A DNA stretch of 64,000 bases, taken from Nannochloropsis oceanica. Taxonomy: Eukaryota; Sar; Eustigmatophyceae; Eustigmatales; Monodopsidaceae. The stretch covers positions 1,173,001-1,237,000 of the forward strand of contig CP038132.1 in NCBI GenBank assembly GCA_004519485.1, given 5' to 3'. The notes beneath the pieces were generated by a model. The model made no database searches, was not told the DNA's origin, and worked only from the letters and a program-made list of their open reading frames with translations. Each line of letters opens with the position of its first letter. The stretch's first letter is position 1. This document shows, piece by piece, positions 31,816 through 43,085 of this stretch. The position numbers and the translations under genes are program-made.

Positions 31816-32859
31816 TCAAACAATTTTTGATTGCTCCATGTGGTACACTGGGTCACAAGGAACTGTAAGATTTCTGCACAATGTGTGTGACCAGTCGAAA
31901 CGTTTTGATATTAGACAGGTATAGTCAATGGCATGCTGCCACTTGATCACGCGATGTATCGTCACAGCTGCCCCTGCGTCACGTACTAAGGCAACTCCAG
32001 GGGAACCTCCTTCAATGCGTTCAGGTCGAAATTTGTCTGAGTGCACCTTGGTGACTTTGGATGCGGTCGCACAGAGACCAATCGTGACATCATTCAGACA
32101 TCTCCTCATATCACATACTGGCTCGAAGAGATTGCTCGCTCCTCTTTTAAAGCCCTCTTTGGTGAACAACATACCAGCACCACCCGACGGCCATGCAACA
32201 TCTTTTAGGTAAATTTTCCCGGGGGGGGAGTCCCATATGTAGCCCACAAGTAATGGGAGTGAGGAAGGAATCTGGCGCACCAGCAATAATAGCATGGGAA
32301 GATTGACGAAGGTGTCATCGTCCACCATGAAGACCCAATCGAAGCCGTCTAAGGCCTCTTGTCTCACTTTGCCCAGCCATTGCACAGATAGCAAATGGCG
32401 TATATTGGCTGCATCGTAATTGTTTGGATTAGAAAACTTAGTCTTCACATAGGAATCTCCTGGCAAGCTGGGAAGCAGCGTTACATTGTACCCTGGTATC
32501 TCGGTATCAGATAGAAGCACCACGTTGCGTGGTGAAACCCAAGCAAGCCATGTCTGGCTAAGCCAGCTTATACGCTCTTTCTTATCGGAGGAGCACATTA
32601 TCACGAAGAGTATCCTGTCCAAAGTGGAAACGAAAGGAGGCGCAAACGACGCTTCTTGGAGCTTGTGAATGAGGACTTCTTCGAAAATGTATGCGTTCGT
32701 AGCGTAAGAGGCCACCCTCTCGAGCCAGACATATAGGCTACTATGCGCTGCCTGGACAAGCGATTGGCCATCTGAAACACCTAAGGGACGACGAAATCCA
32801 ATAAGACACAAAATTGCTACGAGTAATAATCCAACCAGCCGACGTTGTTTAGAAATCAT
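31816..32859 (-). CDS. Fringe-like (GT31) type II membrane glycosyltransferase
   Basis: Intact single-exon 347-aa protein from ATG 32859. A short basic N-terminus (MISKQRR) precedes a signal anchor at about residues 8-21. The luminal domain has ILFVIMCSS (start of the Fringe fold), WVFMVDDDTFVNLP with the DDD triad at 180-182 (Mn2+/nucleotide-sugar binding), WPSGGAGMLFTKEGF (acceptor-site GGAG segment) and LNDVTIGLC (the conserved D before the catalytic base). This is the Fringe/C1GALT pattern of beta-1,3-glycosyltransferases (family GT31). The length is typical. A Golgi role is likely; the donor is unknown. It is not duplicated in the window. Confidence 0.85.
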   Translation of the reverse strand: MISKQRRLVGLLLVAILCLIGFRRPLGVSDGQSLVQAAHSSLYVWLERVASYATNAYIFEEVLIHKLQEASFAPPFVSTLDRILFVIMCSSDKKERISWLSQTWLAWVSPRNVVLLSDTEIPGYNVTLLPSLPGDSYVKTKFSNPNNYDAANIRHLLSVQWLGKVRQEALDGFDWVFMVDDDTFVNLPMLLLLVRQIPSSLPLLVGYIWDSPPGKIYLKDVAWPSGGAGMLFTKEGFKRGASNLFEPVCDMRRCLNDVTIGLCATASKVTKVHSDKFRPERIEGGSPGVALVRDAGAAVTIHRVIKWQHAIDYTCLISKRFDWSHTLCRNLTVPCDPVYHMEQSKIV

Positions 32860-33609
32860 TTGTTAAAATTTCTTATGATAGTACCCTACAATTTTTCGTG
32901 ATAAACGCAATCGGTCAGGTTTTTCCTTGTACGCCAGACAAGTCTCTTCGTTGACCACAACATCTGCCACCGTCCACGGAAGATCTGTCCCTCTTGCTCC
33001 GTCCTGAAATCCTTCGAATCTTTGGTCAGCTGAATTTTATTTGAAAATCGAGTGGCCGATGAATTCAGGAAAGTGTATCAAAAAGCAATTTTTCTTTTTT
33101 TGGGGTCCTCTGTTGCTTATGGCCAAAGGGCTGTAATTTTCTTCTATATTTGGGAGGGGAGAAAGGTGAACGAAAGGGCAATGGGGCAGGAAGTCGAACG
33201 GGACAGGTCGCACGCCACTGCAATTTGCCTTGGGCGCACGACATGCTCCAGTACCGCGAAAGTCATCTGGAGTCCGTTCGCCAAAGCTTCCCGTGTGAAA
33301 AAACGTGTAAGCCACGGTGCGGTTAAAAAAAAATCATACCCAAAGTATTAATCGATTTTTGGTGTCTGTCGCGCACTTAAAACGATGGTTTTCTGCGTTC
33401 TTCTCTTCCCACAAACAAACAACGCACTTGCATGCTTAGCAAAACACATGAAGAAAAATACAATGTACAAGACTATATAGCAGTCCTTGCGATGTGCTCA
33501 CGTGGTTTGTGTGGTTTTGAGCTTCCCGTGCCTCAAATTGGAGTGTTCCGCGGCCCGCGGGTCCACAAGTCATTGTTCCCCCTCCAATTGATGATGACGC
33601 CATCAAAAT
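32860..33609. other. Intergenic with a dispersed repeat at 33362-33609
   Basis: 33362-33609 matches 41830-42170 (shared AAAACGATGGTTTTC, CACATGAAGAAAAATACAAT, TTTGGAGTGTTC-like blocks). Both copies lead into Helitron-like coding remnants, so this is probably element 5' sequence. The first ~500 bases hold nothing recognisable beyond the GT upstream region. Confidence 0.55.
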
Positions 33610-34014
33610 ATGGGCATTGGCCATGGGCCTCGCATCCTCTGCCAATTTAGGAACGCGGCAGGTGCATATGCACAGGCAATCGACGAGGCCCGAGAGAATG
33701 AATTACCAACGCCTGGTGATCTCCCGGATGTCGTCCTTCGTTTGATACCTCCTGGAAAAGACGCCGATGCCTGTCGGTACAACCTGCCCACCGGTCGATC
33801 TGAAGTGGCGCCCTTCATCCCGGAATCTATTTTGGTAGGGGACAACGATGCCCCTAAGGTCGACAGAGAGATCAGGGTCCCTTTAAGGAATGGAGGACAA
33901 CAATTGGGGTCGGAGCGCTCAGGAGACGTTTCAGTCTCAAGGGCCTTCTCTCGACTTCGCGCACAAAATGAACCAAAAAATGAGCTTGATGACGAAAAGT
34001 CCGCCAATATCTAG
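33610..34014 (+). mobile_element. Helitron fragment (Rep N-terminal region)
   Basis: A 134-codon open frame includes GDLPDVVLRLIPPG, ADACRYNLPTGRSEVAPFIP and DREIRVPLRNGG. This resembles the region of Helitron replicases just before the Helitron_like_N domain, where (Y/R)N-P-T--EVAAIIP is followed by RDI-L---GG. It stops soon after; no Rep HUH motif or helicase follows, so it is a truncated element. A rolling-circle DNA transposon remnant is the best fit. Confidence 0.6.
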
Positions 34015-34271
34015 CAGTTTTGGGTGATTCTCAACCTTTTTCTATTTCTTGCCCGCCTTTATGGACCGCTAATTCTGATCTTAAAATACTTTTTTCGTCT
34101 CGCCGGTTCGATTCAAGATCTGTGCCGAACATGAATTTGCGGTATTTTGATCATGCGCTATTTCCCGTGCAAGGAATTCAAATTGTTCTTGCCTTCTTTC
34201 CATCCTTTTAACCCTACAAAACAACACTAAAACACATTTTTTTTGCCATCTATTGCCTCCATAGGTGTGTT

Positions 34272-34795
34272 ATGACCATAATTGATGATTTCTGCCCATC
34301 AGTGGCACCACTGGGGGTCCTGCAGACCGCGCCAGACCGAAGGAATTGCTTGAGAAAGCCGCGAACGCATGATGCCTACCACCACAAACAACATTGCCGC
34401 TTTTGCAAACGCAAGGAGCAGGGGAAGTGCAAGCGGCTGGCAGCAGAATGCGAAGCATGCAGAGATGACCTACGGGCGGCGGGGCCAAGCACAAAAGGGT
34501 CGATTACAACGCTGCCGCCCTCCCCTCGGGCCATAAGGTCGCGAAAAAGAACAATGGTAGAGAGGGATAAACGACAAGAGGACGGGACGGAAGTGCAAGT
34601 GGACGACAACGGAGAGGAGGATGGGGAGTTAATACACTTTTCAGAGGAATTGTTCACATGATTCGCGTTGATCCGCCGTATGCCACTGCAACAAAGACAC
34701 TGTTTCCGTAGGGAATCGCCCTCCAATCGTTTATTATGGTTATGTCGGAGAAATGGAGCGCACTCGAGTTTTTGCGATTGCTTTAGAAGCCTTGT
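34272..34795 (+). pseudogene. Zinc-finger/coiled-coil family, copy A (truncated)
   Basis: From ATG 34272 the frame reads SVAPLGVLQTAPDRRN, a basic AT-hook-like patch, then HKQHCRFCK ... CKRLAAECEAC, a Cys/His cluster suggesting a zinc-binding DNA-contact domain. It continues without a stop through PSPRAIRSRKR to ELIHFSEE, then ends at 34661. The next homologous segment (matching CPQVLADALKAL of copy B) reappears, degraded, at about 34745-34795. The coiled-coil part is absent. The family is also at 44983-46653 and 62840-63834. No known protein is recognised; a transposon-encoded DNA-binding protein is possible. Confidence 0.55.
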
Positions 34796-36169
34796 TGATC
34801 GGAGAGTTTCCCGTGGCCCCAATAAGTGTACCGCGGCGATGGCAAGCGCGTCCATAAGTGTGAAGCGACTGGAAAACAGTTGTTTTGTGAGACAACACCA
34901 TTTTAAGGATTCCACACGACTGGGGATTGCCTCGAGCGAGATTTTATACACTCAACACCAAGAAAAGCGGAAATGATCGATGACGAGTGAACGATGTCGA
35001 CATGACAGCTATATCGATCTACCTTGCTTTCATTACGATAGCGAGGAACCAGGGGTGCTTTGATCCGGACATACTTAAAGGCAACAATAGAGGGGAGAAG
35101 CTTCTTATTATGCATCCTCAGACTGTGAATGCTTGGGATGGTCGCGTAATGACCTAGTTTTAGAAGGGTTCTTGAAAGAAGAATTACAATCAGAGTCCCA
35201 AATCAGCACGTAAGGTGGGCCAAAATGCCATCGCTTGCTGAGAGCTTGTGTCCTGATCATCCGGAGTTCTCCGCCGATCTGTACAATCATTTTCTGTACC
35301 GAGCCTGATGTATCGACATGATGACGATAACATGGACCATTATCACCTTTACTGGACTCCCTCTACATCTTAGGCATTCTCCCTGCCTCCCGAGAGTAGC
35401 TTTCCTGTAAGGGTTAACAAAGATCTACTCTTTTTCCACCACATTTTCTTGTGCATAATAAGCAAGGGACTTCCTCGAGTCGTAGCCCAAAGTACACGAA
35501 GGACTAGCTTCTGTAATTCTCAATAATATTTCCCATCCTTTAACTTCGACTTCGTCTGCTATATAGTACGTCTAAGCCCTCATTACATCGCGGCTTGTGT
35601 GCTGCTAGACAGAAAAATGACAATTTTGCTCCTCCCAAATATGTTTCGTTTGAAACAGGATTGCCATCGCATTGTATTTTAGATATTGCAAAAGAGACGA
35701 TTGCTCTCCCATGCGATCTTCCCAATTATCTCTTCATAAAGCAATGGTTAGGTCTGATTCCCCTCATTAAACGTGCGATTACGATGTCCGCATCGCCCTC
35801 TCGCAATAGAACACAACAGAGATAGGATCATGTCCACTTCGATACCGGCCACCACCGGGGCAGCGAGGCCCACAACCAGCGGCCAAGGACTAAACGCCCC
35901 CTGCACAAGACCGTCTTGTAAATATGAATTGAGAAAATAATGTATTGTCCTAAAGGGTAAGAGACCCTGACATCCGTAATACCATGGCATTAACCACCAC
36001 ATTCAAAGCTTCAAAGTTTCGTCTGAACCAAAGTAACCAGGCCCCCTGAAATGAAATTGATCATGACGCTCGACTCCAGCATGTGGTTCTTTCATATCAG
36101 CAATCACTCCACGACCCCTTCGACGACAAGTGACGCGCCATCAGCGCGGCCGCCGGCCACCATCATCGA
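34796..36169. other. Intergenic with a dispersed repeat at 35580-35830
   Basis: 35580-35760 resembles the complement of 23440-23610. A minus-strand frame at 35748-36002 contains a hydrophobic run (PWPLVVGLAAPVVAGIEV) that might be an exon of a membrane protein, but nothing supports it. No gene called. Confidence 0.4.
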
Positions 36170-36463
36170 AGTCTCGCAAAGGAGAATGAAACGACGTCTA
36201 CGCCGCTGTGGGATGCGGGACTTAAGGGGAAAGGGCAAGTGTGTGATACGGGATTGGATGTGAGTCATTGTCAGTTCCGCCAATTTTACGGGAAACGAGG
36301 AGGAGGAGTGGATGACCCATCTGTCTTCTTCTCTTGGCAAATCGGCTCTTTCAATAATAGACAGAGAAAGGTTGTACAGTACTTGCTAGGTCAAGATAAT
36401 ACGGATATAAACGGGCATGGTACGCATGTGTGTGGGACATGCGGACCACTTGTGACTCAATAG
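36170..36463 (+). pseudogene. N-terminal catalytic fragment of a subtilisin-like peptidase (S8)
   Basis: The frame reads LWDAGLKGKGQVCDTGLD then VSHCQF, and further on RKVVQYLL and DINGHGTHVCGT before a stop at 36463. DTG carries the catalytic Asp and HGTH the catalytic His of peptidase family S8; spacing and flanks follow the LWDAGL-GKGQVV--DTGLD pattern of stramenopile subtilases. The Ser motif (GTSMA) is not found downstream, where unrelated repeats begin, so this piece cannot be active. The C-terminal end of a similar protein lies at 58120-58544. Confidence 0.65.
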
Positions 36464-36843
36464 CATCAGCACAGTTGCCAGCCCATCGACAACGGGAGCG
36501 ACCAACTCCTTGCGTGCGGCATACATACCCAGTGGGGACACTGCCATTCCTCATATCTTTGCAAATTATCGTGACACGCCCCTATTGCCGGTACAGCGGC
36601 AAACTGCGACATTCAAGTAGTATCTCCCGTTCCTCAAGCATGTACCACGGCCATGTCCTTGACTGCCGAGAAATCTTCCTTCTCGAGCATTGTCCACACG
36701 GCATTGGGACTCAAAATCGGGAACATTGTGACATCCCTACCCACGATGATATTACCCGACACGTCCAGCTGAGTGTGTGCTTGAGACTGGGGCGTCCGTG
36801 TTTGGGCCTCACTCGTGAGCATTTCGGAAAGACTCATGAGTGT

Positions 36844-37461
36844 CTGGTGCTGACTTGTGAGTGTTTCGGACTGACTCGTGAGTGGTGTCTGAGCCTGTGA
36901 GTGTAGTACGACGACTACACCTCGTCCTCGATCTAAATCATGCACGACTATGACTGATCACATGACTATCGACGATTTTCGACGAGTATCGTAATAGTCA
37001 GTCGTTCAGGTCATTTTGGCATAATTATAGTCCAACGTCTGATTCGTCTGCCTCCCGTCTGTGTCTGACATTTCTTGCGCTGGCATCAAGAATACCCACG
37101 ATGACGCCTACTTTACCTACAACTTTCTGTACAAAGTCATAGATATTTTGTCCCCTTCTTGAAGATCGAAACCCCTCCATATCAAGATGCCAAAACCATT
37201 TGAGTAGAGTGTAATGCTCGTCGCACAAATCCGGCCTTCGACCCACTCAAAAAAAGAGGTAGGCGAGCGTAAACTTCATGTCTTCCTGGGTGACCCATAC
37301 ATCGCCTGGAACCCAATGCTCATCACACCAGCGTGTACCTCGACGCCTGCTGTATCGCAAGGTTGTGCGTGACGAGTTGCTGTCCAGGCAGGACTTGCAC
37401 GGTGACACACTGAAATGGCTGCCTCTTCATGGAGGCTTGTCGCTCACACTTCGCAAAGGGG
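36844..37461. repeat. 618-bp duplicated segment, copy 1
   Basis: Identical by eye to 56620-57237 (offset 19776) with abrupt ends. Its first ~170 bases are an inverted piece of the GTCGT tract of the 1.43-kb repeat. The rest includes frames such as LGDPYIAWNPMLITPACTST (plus) and DLCDEHYTLLKWFWHLDMEG (minus), which look like transposon coding debris; the family is not recognised. Confidence 0.85.
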
Positions 37462-39354
37462 AACTTCGTGAGGCCCTATCTCCATTTCAGCATGACCTAA
37501 GAACTTTTGACATATAAGTAGCTTTACACATAGAGTGCGGGGGAGGACTCTTCTTCGAATTTTTGGATACTTCTTGGATTCCTACCCCGGGAAAATCAGC
37601 ATGCATCATCGTATGTGGATGTCTAAATGGTATGACCTTGTTAGTCCAGTAAAAGCCTTGTAAGTCCAGTAAAGCACAATAGGCTGCGTCCTATTTGATA
37701 CTTGCTTAGTAGATGGGGAGCACCATTGCTCACTATTTCCATTCTATTTTCATTACAGATTTAAAGCGATCCAGCATAAAGTTCAAAAGAAGGATTGGCT
37801 CCCAGAGCGGAAGTCTCATTGGCCCAGCTTTCCATTTCTGCCGGGTCAGCCTATCTATGTGTGCGATAATGTTCTTGTCTGCTATGCTCTGTACGTGTTG
37901 TGTTGTGCATGTGTCCGTTTTCTTTGTCGAACATTACTTGTATTGTATGCTCAAATCCTATGTACAACCCTGAAGAGACCAGTAACACTGATTGCCCTCT
38001 AGATAGGTTGTTAGCGGAAAAATCGACAGCAAGAAGAAAGGAGAAATAAAAGATAAGGAAGGGAGAGAAGAAGTAGAAGGAGGAGTAGTAGGAGCAACCA
38101 GACTAAGATATTTTATAAGGGGTTTAAGATATTTTATAAAGGGGTTAGAAGTGAACCAGAAGTTTTGAGTCCCTTTGGTGACGTCAAAGTAATCCTGGCC
38201 AGGTTTCAAATGGGAGACTGATTTCGTTTTAAAAAGCAGTTGATGGTGTTGAGAAGGCAAGCTCTGGTCCCATGGGAGTCTCGTAAAGAAGGCCTCTCGA
38301 AATATCAGTCAACATCTTAATAAATATTCGGAGGTCTTCTACCTTCCGTGACTTTGTCGTAAACTGGACCATCCCGCTAGATGGCTCCTTCCCTTACCTA
38401 GGGGCGCATCCAAATCCAAACCCCCAGCATAACCCTCTTTAACCAAGCCATATCTTTCCTTCTACAGAGAAGTGAGACATTCATCGAATAAATTGCCCAA
38501 CTCGGACTTTCAGCCGACCATCTGGCCACGATCTCCCAGAACCCCGCCTCAGAGGCATTGGAGTCAAATAAGTGCTGCCACAGTATATTATTCTCTAGAC
38601 CCATGATTCAAGTTGACTTTGGGCAGCAGATGCTGCTACTATCTGAGCGCTTCGTCCAGGGGTGAATCTGTGGGTAACCTCGAGGCCACCATTGCGGGAA
38701 GGACACGCCTGATGCAAGGGACTTGCATGCATTGTTGAGGCTCTACAGGTAGCGGCCCTTCTTCACTTTGGAAATGATGTGCATTGATAGCAGAGCAAAA
38801 TCTGCATGTAGTGTAAACACGAATGAATGAGCTAGACATGATTGTATGAGCAGAGTCATCTATTTCCCTCCTCTCTTACGTCTTCCCCGCTACTCTATCT
38901 TCTGCCTCGATTGGGATCAATCGAGTCAGACCTGGCAAGATTTCTACAAGTGAACTACATGGATCAATCTATTATAGACAAAGTATGTATGACGGACTGT
39001 GTATAGCGGGCATGCACCATTTTCGTGATCCGCAGGCTTATTATAGCCAGATGGCCTTGTCCCGGAGAGTAGCAGATCTGACCAAATCATAAATAATTGC
39101 TTTGACTGTTAAGGCACACCCTCTGCCGTGTCCACTATGATGGACGGTTTTCTAGACGTCTTTGGATATTTTTTACGGAGAATGGAAAGTCAAGAGCATT
39201 CGTGAAGATACAAATATATTTCTTTCGATTGCATTGTAATTTCGATTTCCCTCAAGAAATTAAATTTGATTCTTTTTCGATTCTACTCTGATATCTACTT
39301 TAGCCCGTTTGGTCAACCACTATCAGATCATCATACCATTTCTAAGAGACCATC
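37462..39354. other. 1.9 kb without recognisable genes
   Basis: Mixed-composition DNA. Frames of 60-100 codons (37713-37973 plus; 38398-38604 and 38639-38839 minus) have no motif, no homologue elsewhere in the window and no splice support. A direct repeat of AAGATATTTTATAA (about 38105-38140) is present. Confidence 0.45.
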
Positions 39355-40974
39355 CTATATGACACACTGTCGTCCGTCAGACAACACACGCGAAATGGCA
39401 GACAGAGAATCTCCGTGGCACATAACGCAGACAATGCCCTGCATTCCATTCGCGAGCGTCATCCGGACAGACACATATTCACCGGGGTTGTTGGTGACGA
39501 CACGACAGCGTAGCCTTTCCACTTTTCCGGCCGACTTGAATATAGTGACGGTGGTGAGAGCCCTGAATAGAGCCATTTTATCTTCCGTGTGGACGATGTC
39601 CCAGAAGCTGGACCCCACCAGCTGCGCGGGGTCAGTATGGAGGACACATCGAGCGGCCTTGTTGATGTATAGCACCCGGCTCTGAATGTCGGGGGAAATG
39701 ACACATATCATGTCTGGCGCACCATCGACAATATTCTTGTAGATCAGCATGCGACTCACGTCGCTGCGCAGCTCACCATGCAGCTGATTGCGGCGGTGGC
39801 GAGACATGCGGTTGTACATGCGAGCACGTATCTTGCGTCGCTGTACTCTCTCCTCCGCAGTTAGACCCGACAAGTCCTCTTTCGACGCTCGTCGCTGCTT
39901 TTCCGCGCTCTGTTGTACGGGAAGAACGAGTGAATGAAGAGAAGAAAAGTCAGTTGCCATATGAGGTTATATCAGACATGCAAAAGCAAAGCATATCTCT
40001 CTCATGTCTCTTACCGGAAGGTACTTTCTCATGATCTTGGAGCATCTGCCAGGCAGCAGTCCCACCGAAACACCCATGACACCATTTCGAATCTGTTGCA
40101 GAGGCAAGGAGGCTTCACTCAGCGGTGCAATCGGTGGGTAGCGCTTAGCCTCCACGAGCTCGTTTATCAAAAAGCACTTGGTCGACGCCTTCACATGCTG
40201 CTTCTCAAGCGGCGGCTGCATTTGGTATTGTGGAGGGTAGTGGAGCTGCAGTGGTGGGTGGCTTCTTTTGAGGTGCTGCTGGTACTGATACTGCTGCTGC
40301 TGTGCTTGAAAAGAGAGCGAGGCCTTGGAGAGTAAATTGGTCACCTTATACTTACGGATAGGGTACCGATGAATGGGCAACGGGCGAAAATTTTGCTGGT
40401 ACTGGGTAAGAAAGGATTGCAATGATTTGTCAACCGCCTGCTTCTGAAGTTCTAAGGTTGCGTACAGGGGGGGAGAAGGTATGTGTGTAAGTGAGTACAT
40501 GAGTACACGTGTCTATGGATAGCCTTGCTACACGTAAGTGGTGCGCATGTGGACAATTGTGTGCACTTTGTGTGCGTGTCTGCCCATGTGCATGGGAGCG
40601 TATGAGGCGTGGGATAATGATTCAAGCGAATCGGGGAAATGTGTACATGAAAGCATAGAAGTGTAGCTACGAAGTACTAAGCACAGATCGAGTTCGAGCA
40701 ACGTACTGCGATTCGCTGCTAAGAGAGAAGAGGCCCAAGACGAGGAGTAAGGTGGCGTGGAGACAGGAAGTGGGTCAGCACCGGCGGAGCGTGTTGTCAG
40801 GCAGCACAGGGCCATAGCGCCATCGTGTGCCTTCTTATTGTCTAAGAGAGTCGATAACAAACTATTGTGCGGCTGTTTTACTGTATGCAGATAGCCGCTT
40901 TGATTCTGATTTTGCCGCTGATCAGTGATGAGACCGAAATCCACAATAGGAGTATAGCGTGTAGCGAAAGCCAT
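39355..40974 (-). CDS. bZIP-PAS transcription factor, paralogue 2 (three exons)
   Basis: Exons 40707-40974, 40015-40451 and 39355-39909 join in phase to give 419 aa. Exon 1 is exactly 268 nt, as in paralogue 1, which supports ATG 40974 (MAFATRY) over an upstream in-frame ATG at 41082. Exon 2 is glutamine-rich (QAQQQQYQYQQ). Exon 3 carries the basic region ERVQRRKIRARMYNRMSRHR and then the PAS domain (YKNIVDGAPDMICVISPD, VLYINKAA, LVGSSFW). Donors are GTACGT and GTAAGA. Likely a nuclear DNA-binding regulator with a PAS sensor or dimerisation module; no zipper is evident, so dimerisation may depend on PAS. Its 5' flank is related to that of paralogue 1. Confidence 0.85.
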
Positions 40975-41039
40975 TGGACCAGTAGATGTTCGGGCGGACT
41001 CTGTTTGTGTGTGTAGGCGGGCGGGTGTGACAAGGGCAC

Positions 41040-41310
41040 TAAGAAATGGTTCTGATAGATCGATCACCACTATAGCCCCCAAGGCTCAGATCACAAGCAC
41101 AAGATCATACCGAGCCCAGGTGACCGCTTTCAGCCAGATGTTTGCAAGTTGGGTCCCACTCCTTTATTACTTGACTTGTATGCAATGTATCTAAGCTACA
41201 TGTATGCAATGTGTCTAAGCTACCATGGAGAAGATAAGGGAAGCACAAAAATCTTTGAGCAATGCATTGCAATGCTATATTATTGGTTTTTGCATGGGTG
41301 GCTCCTAGAA
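41040..41310. promoter_or_regulatory. Diverged 5' flank shared by both bZIP-PAS genes
   Basis: Blocks such as GATCAATCACCAC-like, CGCTTTCAGCCAGATG and TGAGCAATGCATTGCAATGCTATATTATTGGTT-like segments keep their order relative to 25925-26165. Because this flank has followed the gene through an old duplication, it probably contains the promoter. Individual sites cannot be named. Confidence 0.5.
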
Positions 41311-42486
41311 ATCTGATCGTCCACGCTCTGTTTTCAAAGAATGACATGTGGCACACTCACAGTCTTACACATGAAGAATCGCAGTGATCAGTAGACGTCG
41401 AACGTTGCGAAACCCGGCAAGATACTTTAGCAAAGTGGCTCGGTCTTCTGGATAGACGCACCTACCCCGTCCTCACATTCAGGTGCATGACTAATGGCAG
41501 CTACTAAGAAAGCAGAGTATAGAGAAAAAGTCCCTTAGAAAGCCTCATACTGGGCGTTTCAGCCCCTTGAAAAGATATACTAAAATTCTCCATCCCCACA
41601 AAAGACAGGCACCTACTATCAATTTCCCGGGTACCCTGCCCAACCAGATCAAAAATCTTGAAGAGCACTGATTTCTAAAAGGGTATTCAAGTGCCCTGGG
41701 TAATTGGAGTAGTAAATGTGGAATCCTAAGGAAGAATTAAGAAAAAGGACACAATATATGTACATTATGTATGTATGCATGCATGTAAAATATATTTATA
41801 TTATTATTAAAGTAATCCATTTTGTCTGTCTGTTTGTCGCGCCCTTTAAAACGATGGTTTTCCGTGTTCTTCTCTTCCCACCAACCACCAACGCACATGC
41901 ATGCTAAGCAACACACATGAAGAAAAATACAATGCACGGGTCTCTATGCAGTCTTTGTGATGTCTTCCCATGGTTTGTGTGGTTTTAAACTTCCTGTCCC
42001 TCAATTTGGAGTGTTCTGCGGCCTGCGGGTCCACAAATCGTCGTTCTCCCTCCAACTCCGCTCGAGTCAACTTCCTCTTCCCTCCAGCAGGGTACAAACT
42101 AAATTGAGGGGCGGGGTGAAGGGTGGAGGGTGAGATATTGATGATGACGCATTCAAAATATGGGCATTGGCCATGGACCCTCACAGCACACAACAAATGC
42201 CTTGCACCGTACATCCATTTGTTGACGATCTACTGTATTGTTGCATTCTTTGCCAAGTGGGATGCATCTTGATGCATCATCATCATCATCATCATCACCG
42301 CTCCCCTTTGCAACACAGCTCAACGCCCTTCTCCTACTCTCCCACCTGGGCGGAGCCAGGAATGAAGGTCAAGCCGACGAGAACGGCCATCTTAGTGGTA
42401 ATGAACAAGACGATTATGAGGCGCAGCATTTGGGTCGCGGTCACAACCAAGTCGAACGCGAAGCCGACCGACAGGGTCGTACTTAC
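41311..42486. other. Intergenic with a dispersed repeat (41830-42170) and a CAT microsatellite
   Basis: 41830-42170 is the second copy of the 33362-33609 repeat and again precedes Helitron debris. A CAT trinucleotide run lies at about 42274-42297. AT-rich low-complexity DNA occurs at 41750-41815. No gene supported. Confidence 0.55.
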
Positions 42487-42705
42487 GGACTATACAAAGG
42501 GTTATGTACGTTTTTTGCTCTTTTTACGTTTTTGGGGTTTTAATCACCATTACGAGCGTTGCCACCGACATGATGGCATCTTCTTCTATTATATTTTGAG
42601 CACCAAAATAAGACCGCCCCGCATGACGGGAAAGCTGCCGGCATCAGGCCACTGGCGTTTTTGCGGGACGATGACGCCATCCCGCTCTGAACAAGCCGCT
42701 TTGGC
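42487..42705. mobile_element. One-armed foldback MITE relative, centre inverted
   Basis: Begins CGGACTATACAAAGGGTTAT and follows the left arm of the 30848 element to GCTGCCGGCATCAG. It then runs into the central segment in reversed orientation (ATGACGCCATCCCGCTCTGA ... TTTGGCTGCCGG). The right arm is missing. It sits directly against Helitron-like sequence. Confidence 0.7.
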
Positions 42706-42714
42706 TGCCGGCGA

Positions 42715-43085
42715 CAACGCCTGCGCTTGAACCCCGAAGTGCTTGCAGCTCAATGCGCAGCTGACCAGCAAGCCCGTCGAGAGCGGCGCGAAGAGCCAGT
42801 GTAGCCGAATGCGCAGCTGACTGACGACCACATCACTTGGATGCTCGAGCCACTTGCCAGCACTGCGGCTCCTTGAGTTGGCAGGATAAGGCGGTGGATC
42901 CTATCCCGCCGGACTTCTTTTCAGCATTTGTTGCAAAAGAGGGTAGGGAGCCTAAACAGATTACCGGATACACCACCTATAACACCTGTTCGACCCCAAC
43001 ACGTGCGAGGACCACCAGTTCATCCCCAATCCGCGCTTACAACTTGGTGCTTTTGATGAGCTCGCAAGGAGCGAACGTCTAGCCA
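42715..43085 (+). mobile_element. Helitron N-terminal fragment 1
   Basis: Contains CQHCGSLSWQDKAVD, FFSAFVAKEG and a frame-shifted IRAYNLVLLMSSQGANV. This order (C-x2-C-x4-W, then IRAYN---A-SS-GA) is that of the Helitron replicase N-terminus. It is preceded by a degenerate Arg/Ala-rich stretch, as such proteins have. It is cut short, with several breaks. Confidence 0.6.

Noticed and set aside
38398-38839. Two 60-70-codon minus frames
   Set aside because: No motif, no homologue in the window, no splice support.
40975-41082. Upstream in-frame ATG for bZIP-PAS 2 at 41082
   Set aside because: The paralogue starts at the equivalent of 40974 and exon 1 is then 268 nt in both; the extra 36 residues are not conserved.
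42274-42297. Poly-His protein
   Set aside because: A CAT microsatellite read in one frame; no surrounding coding signal.
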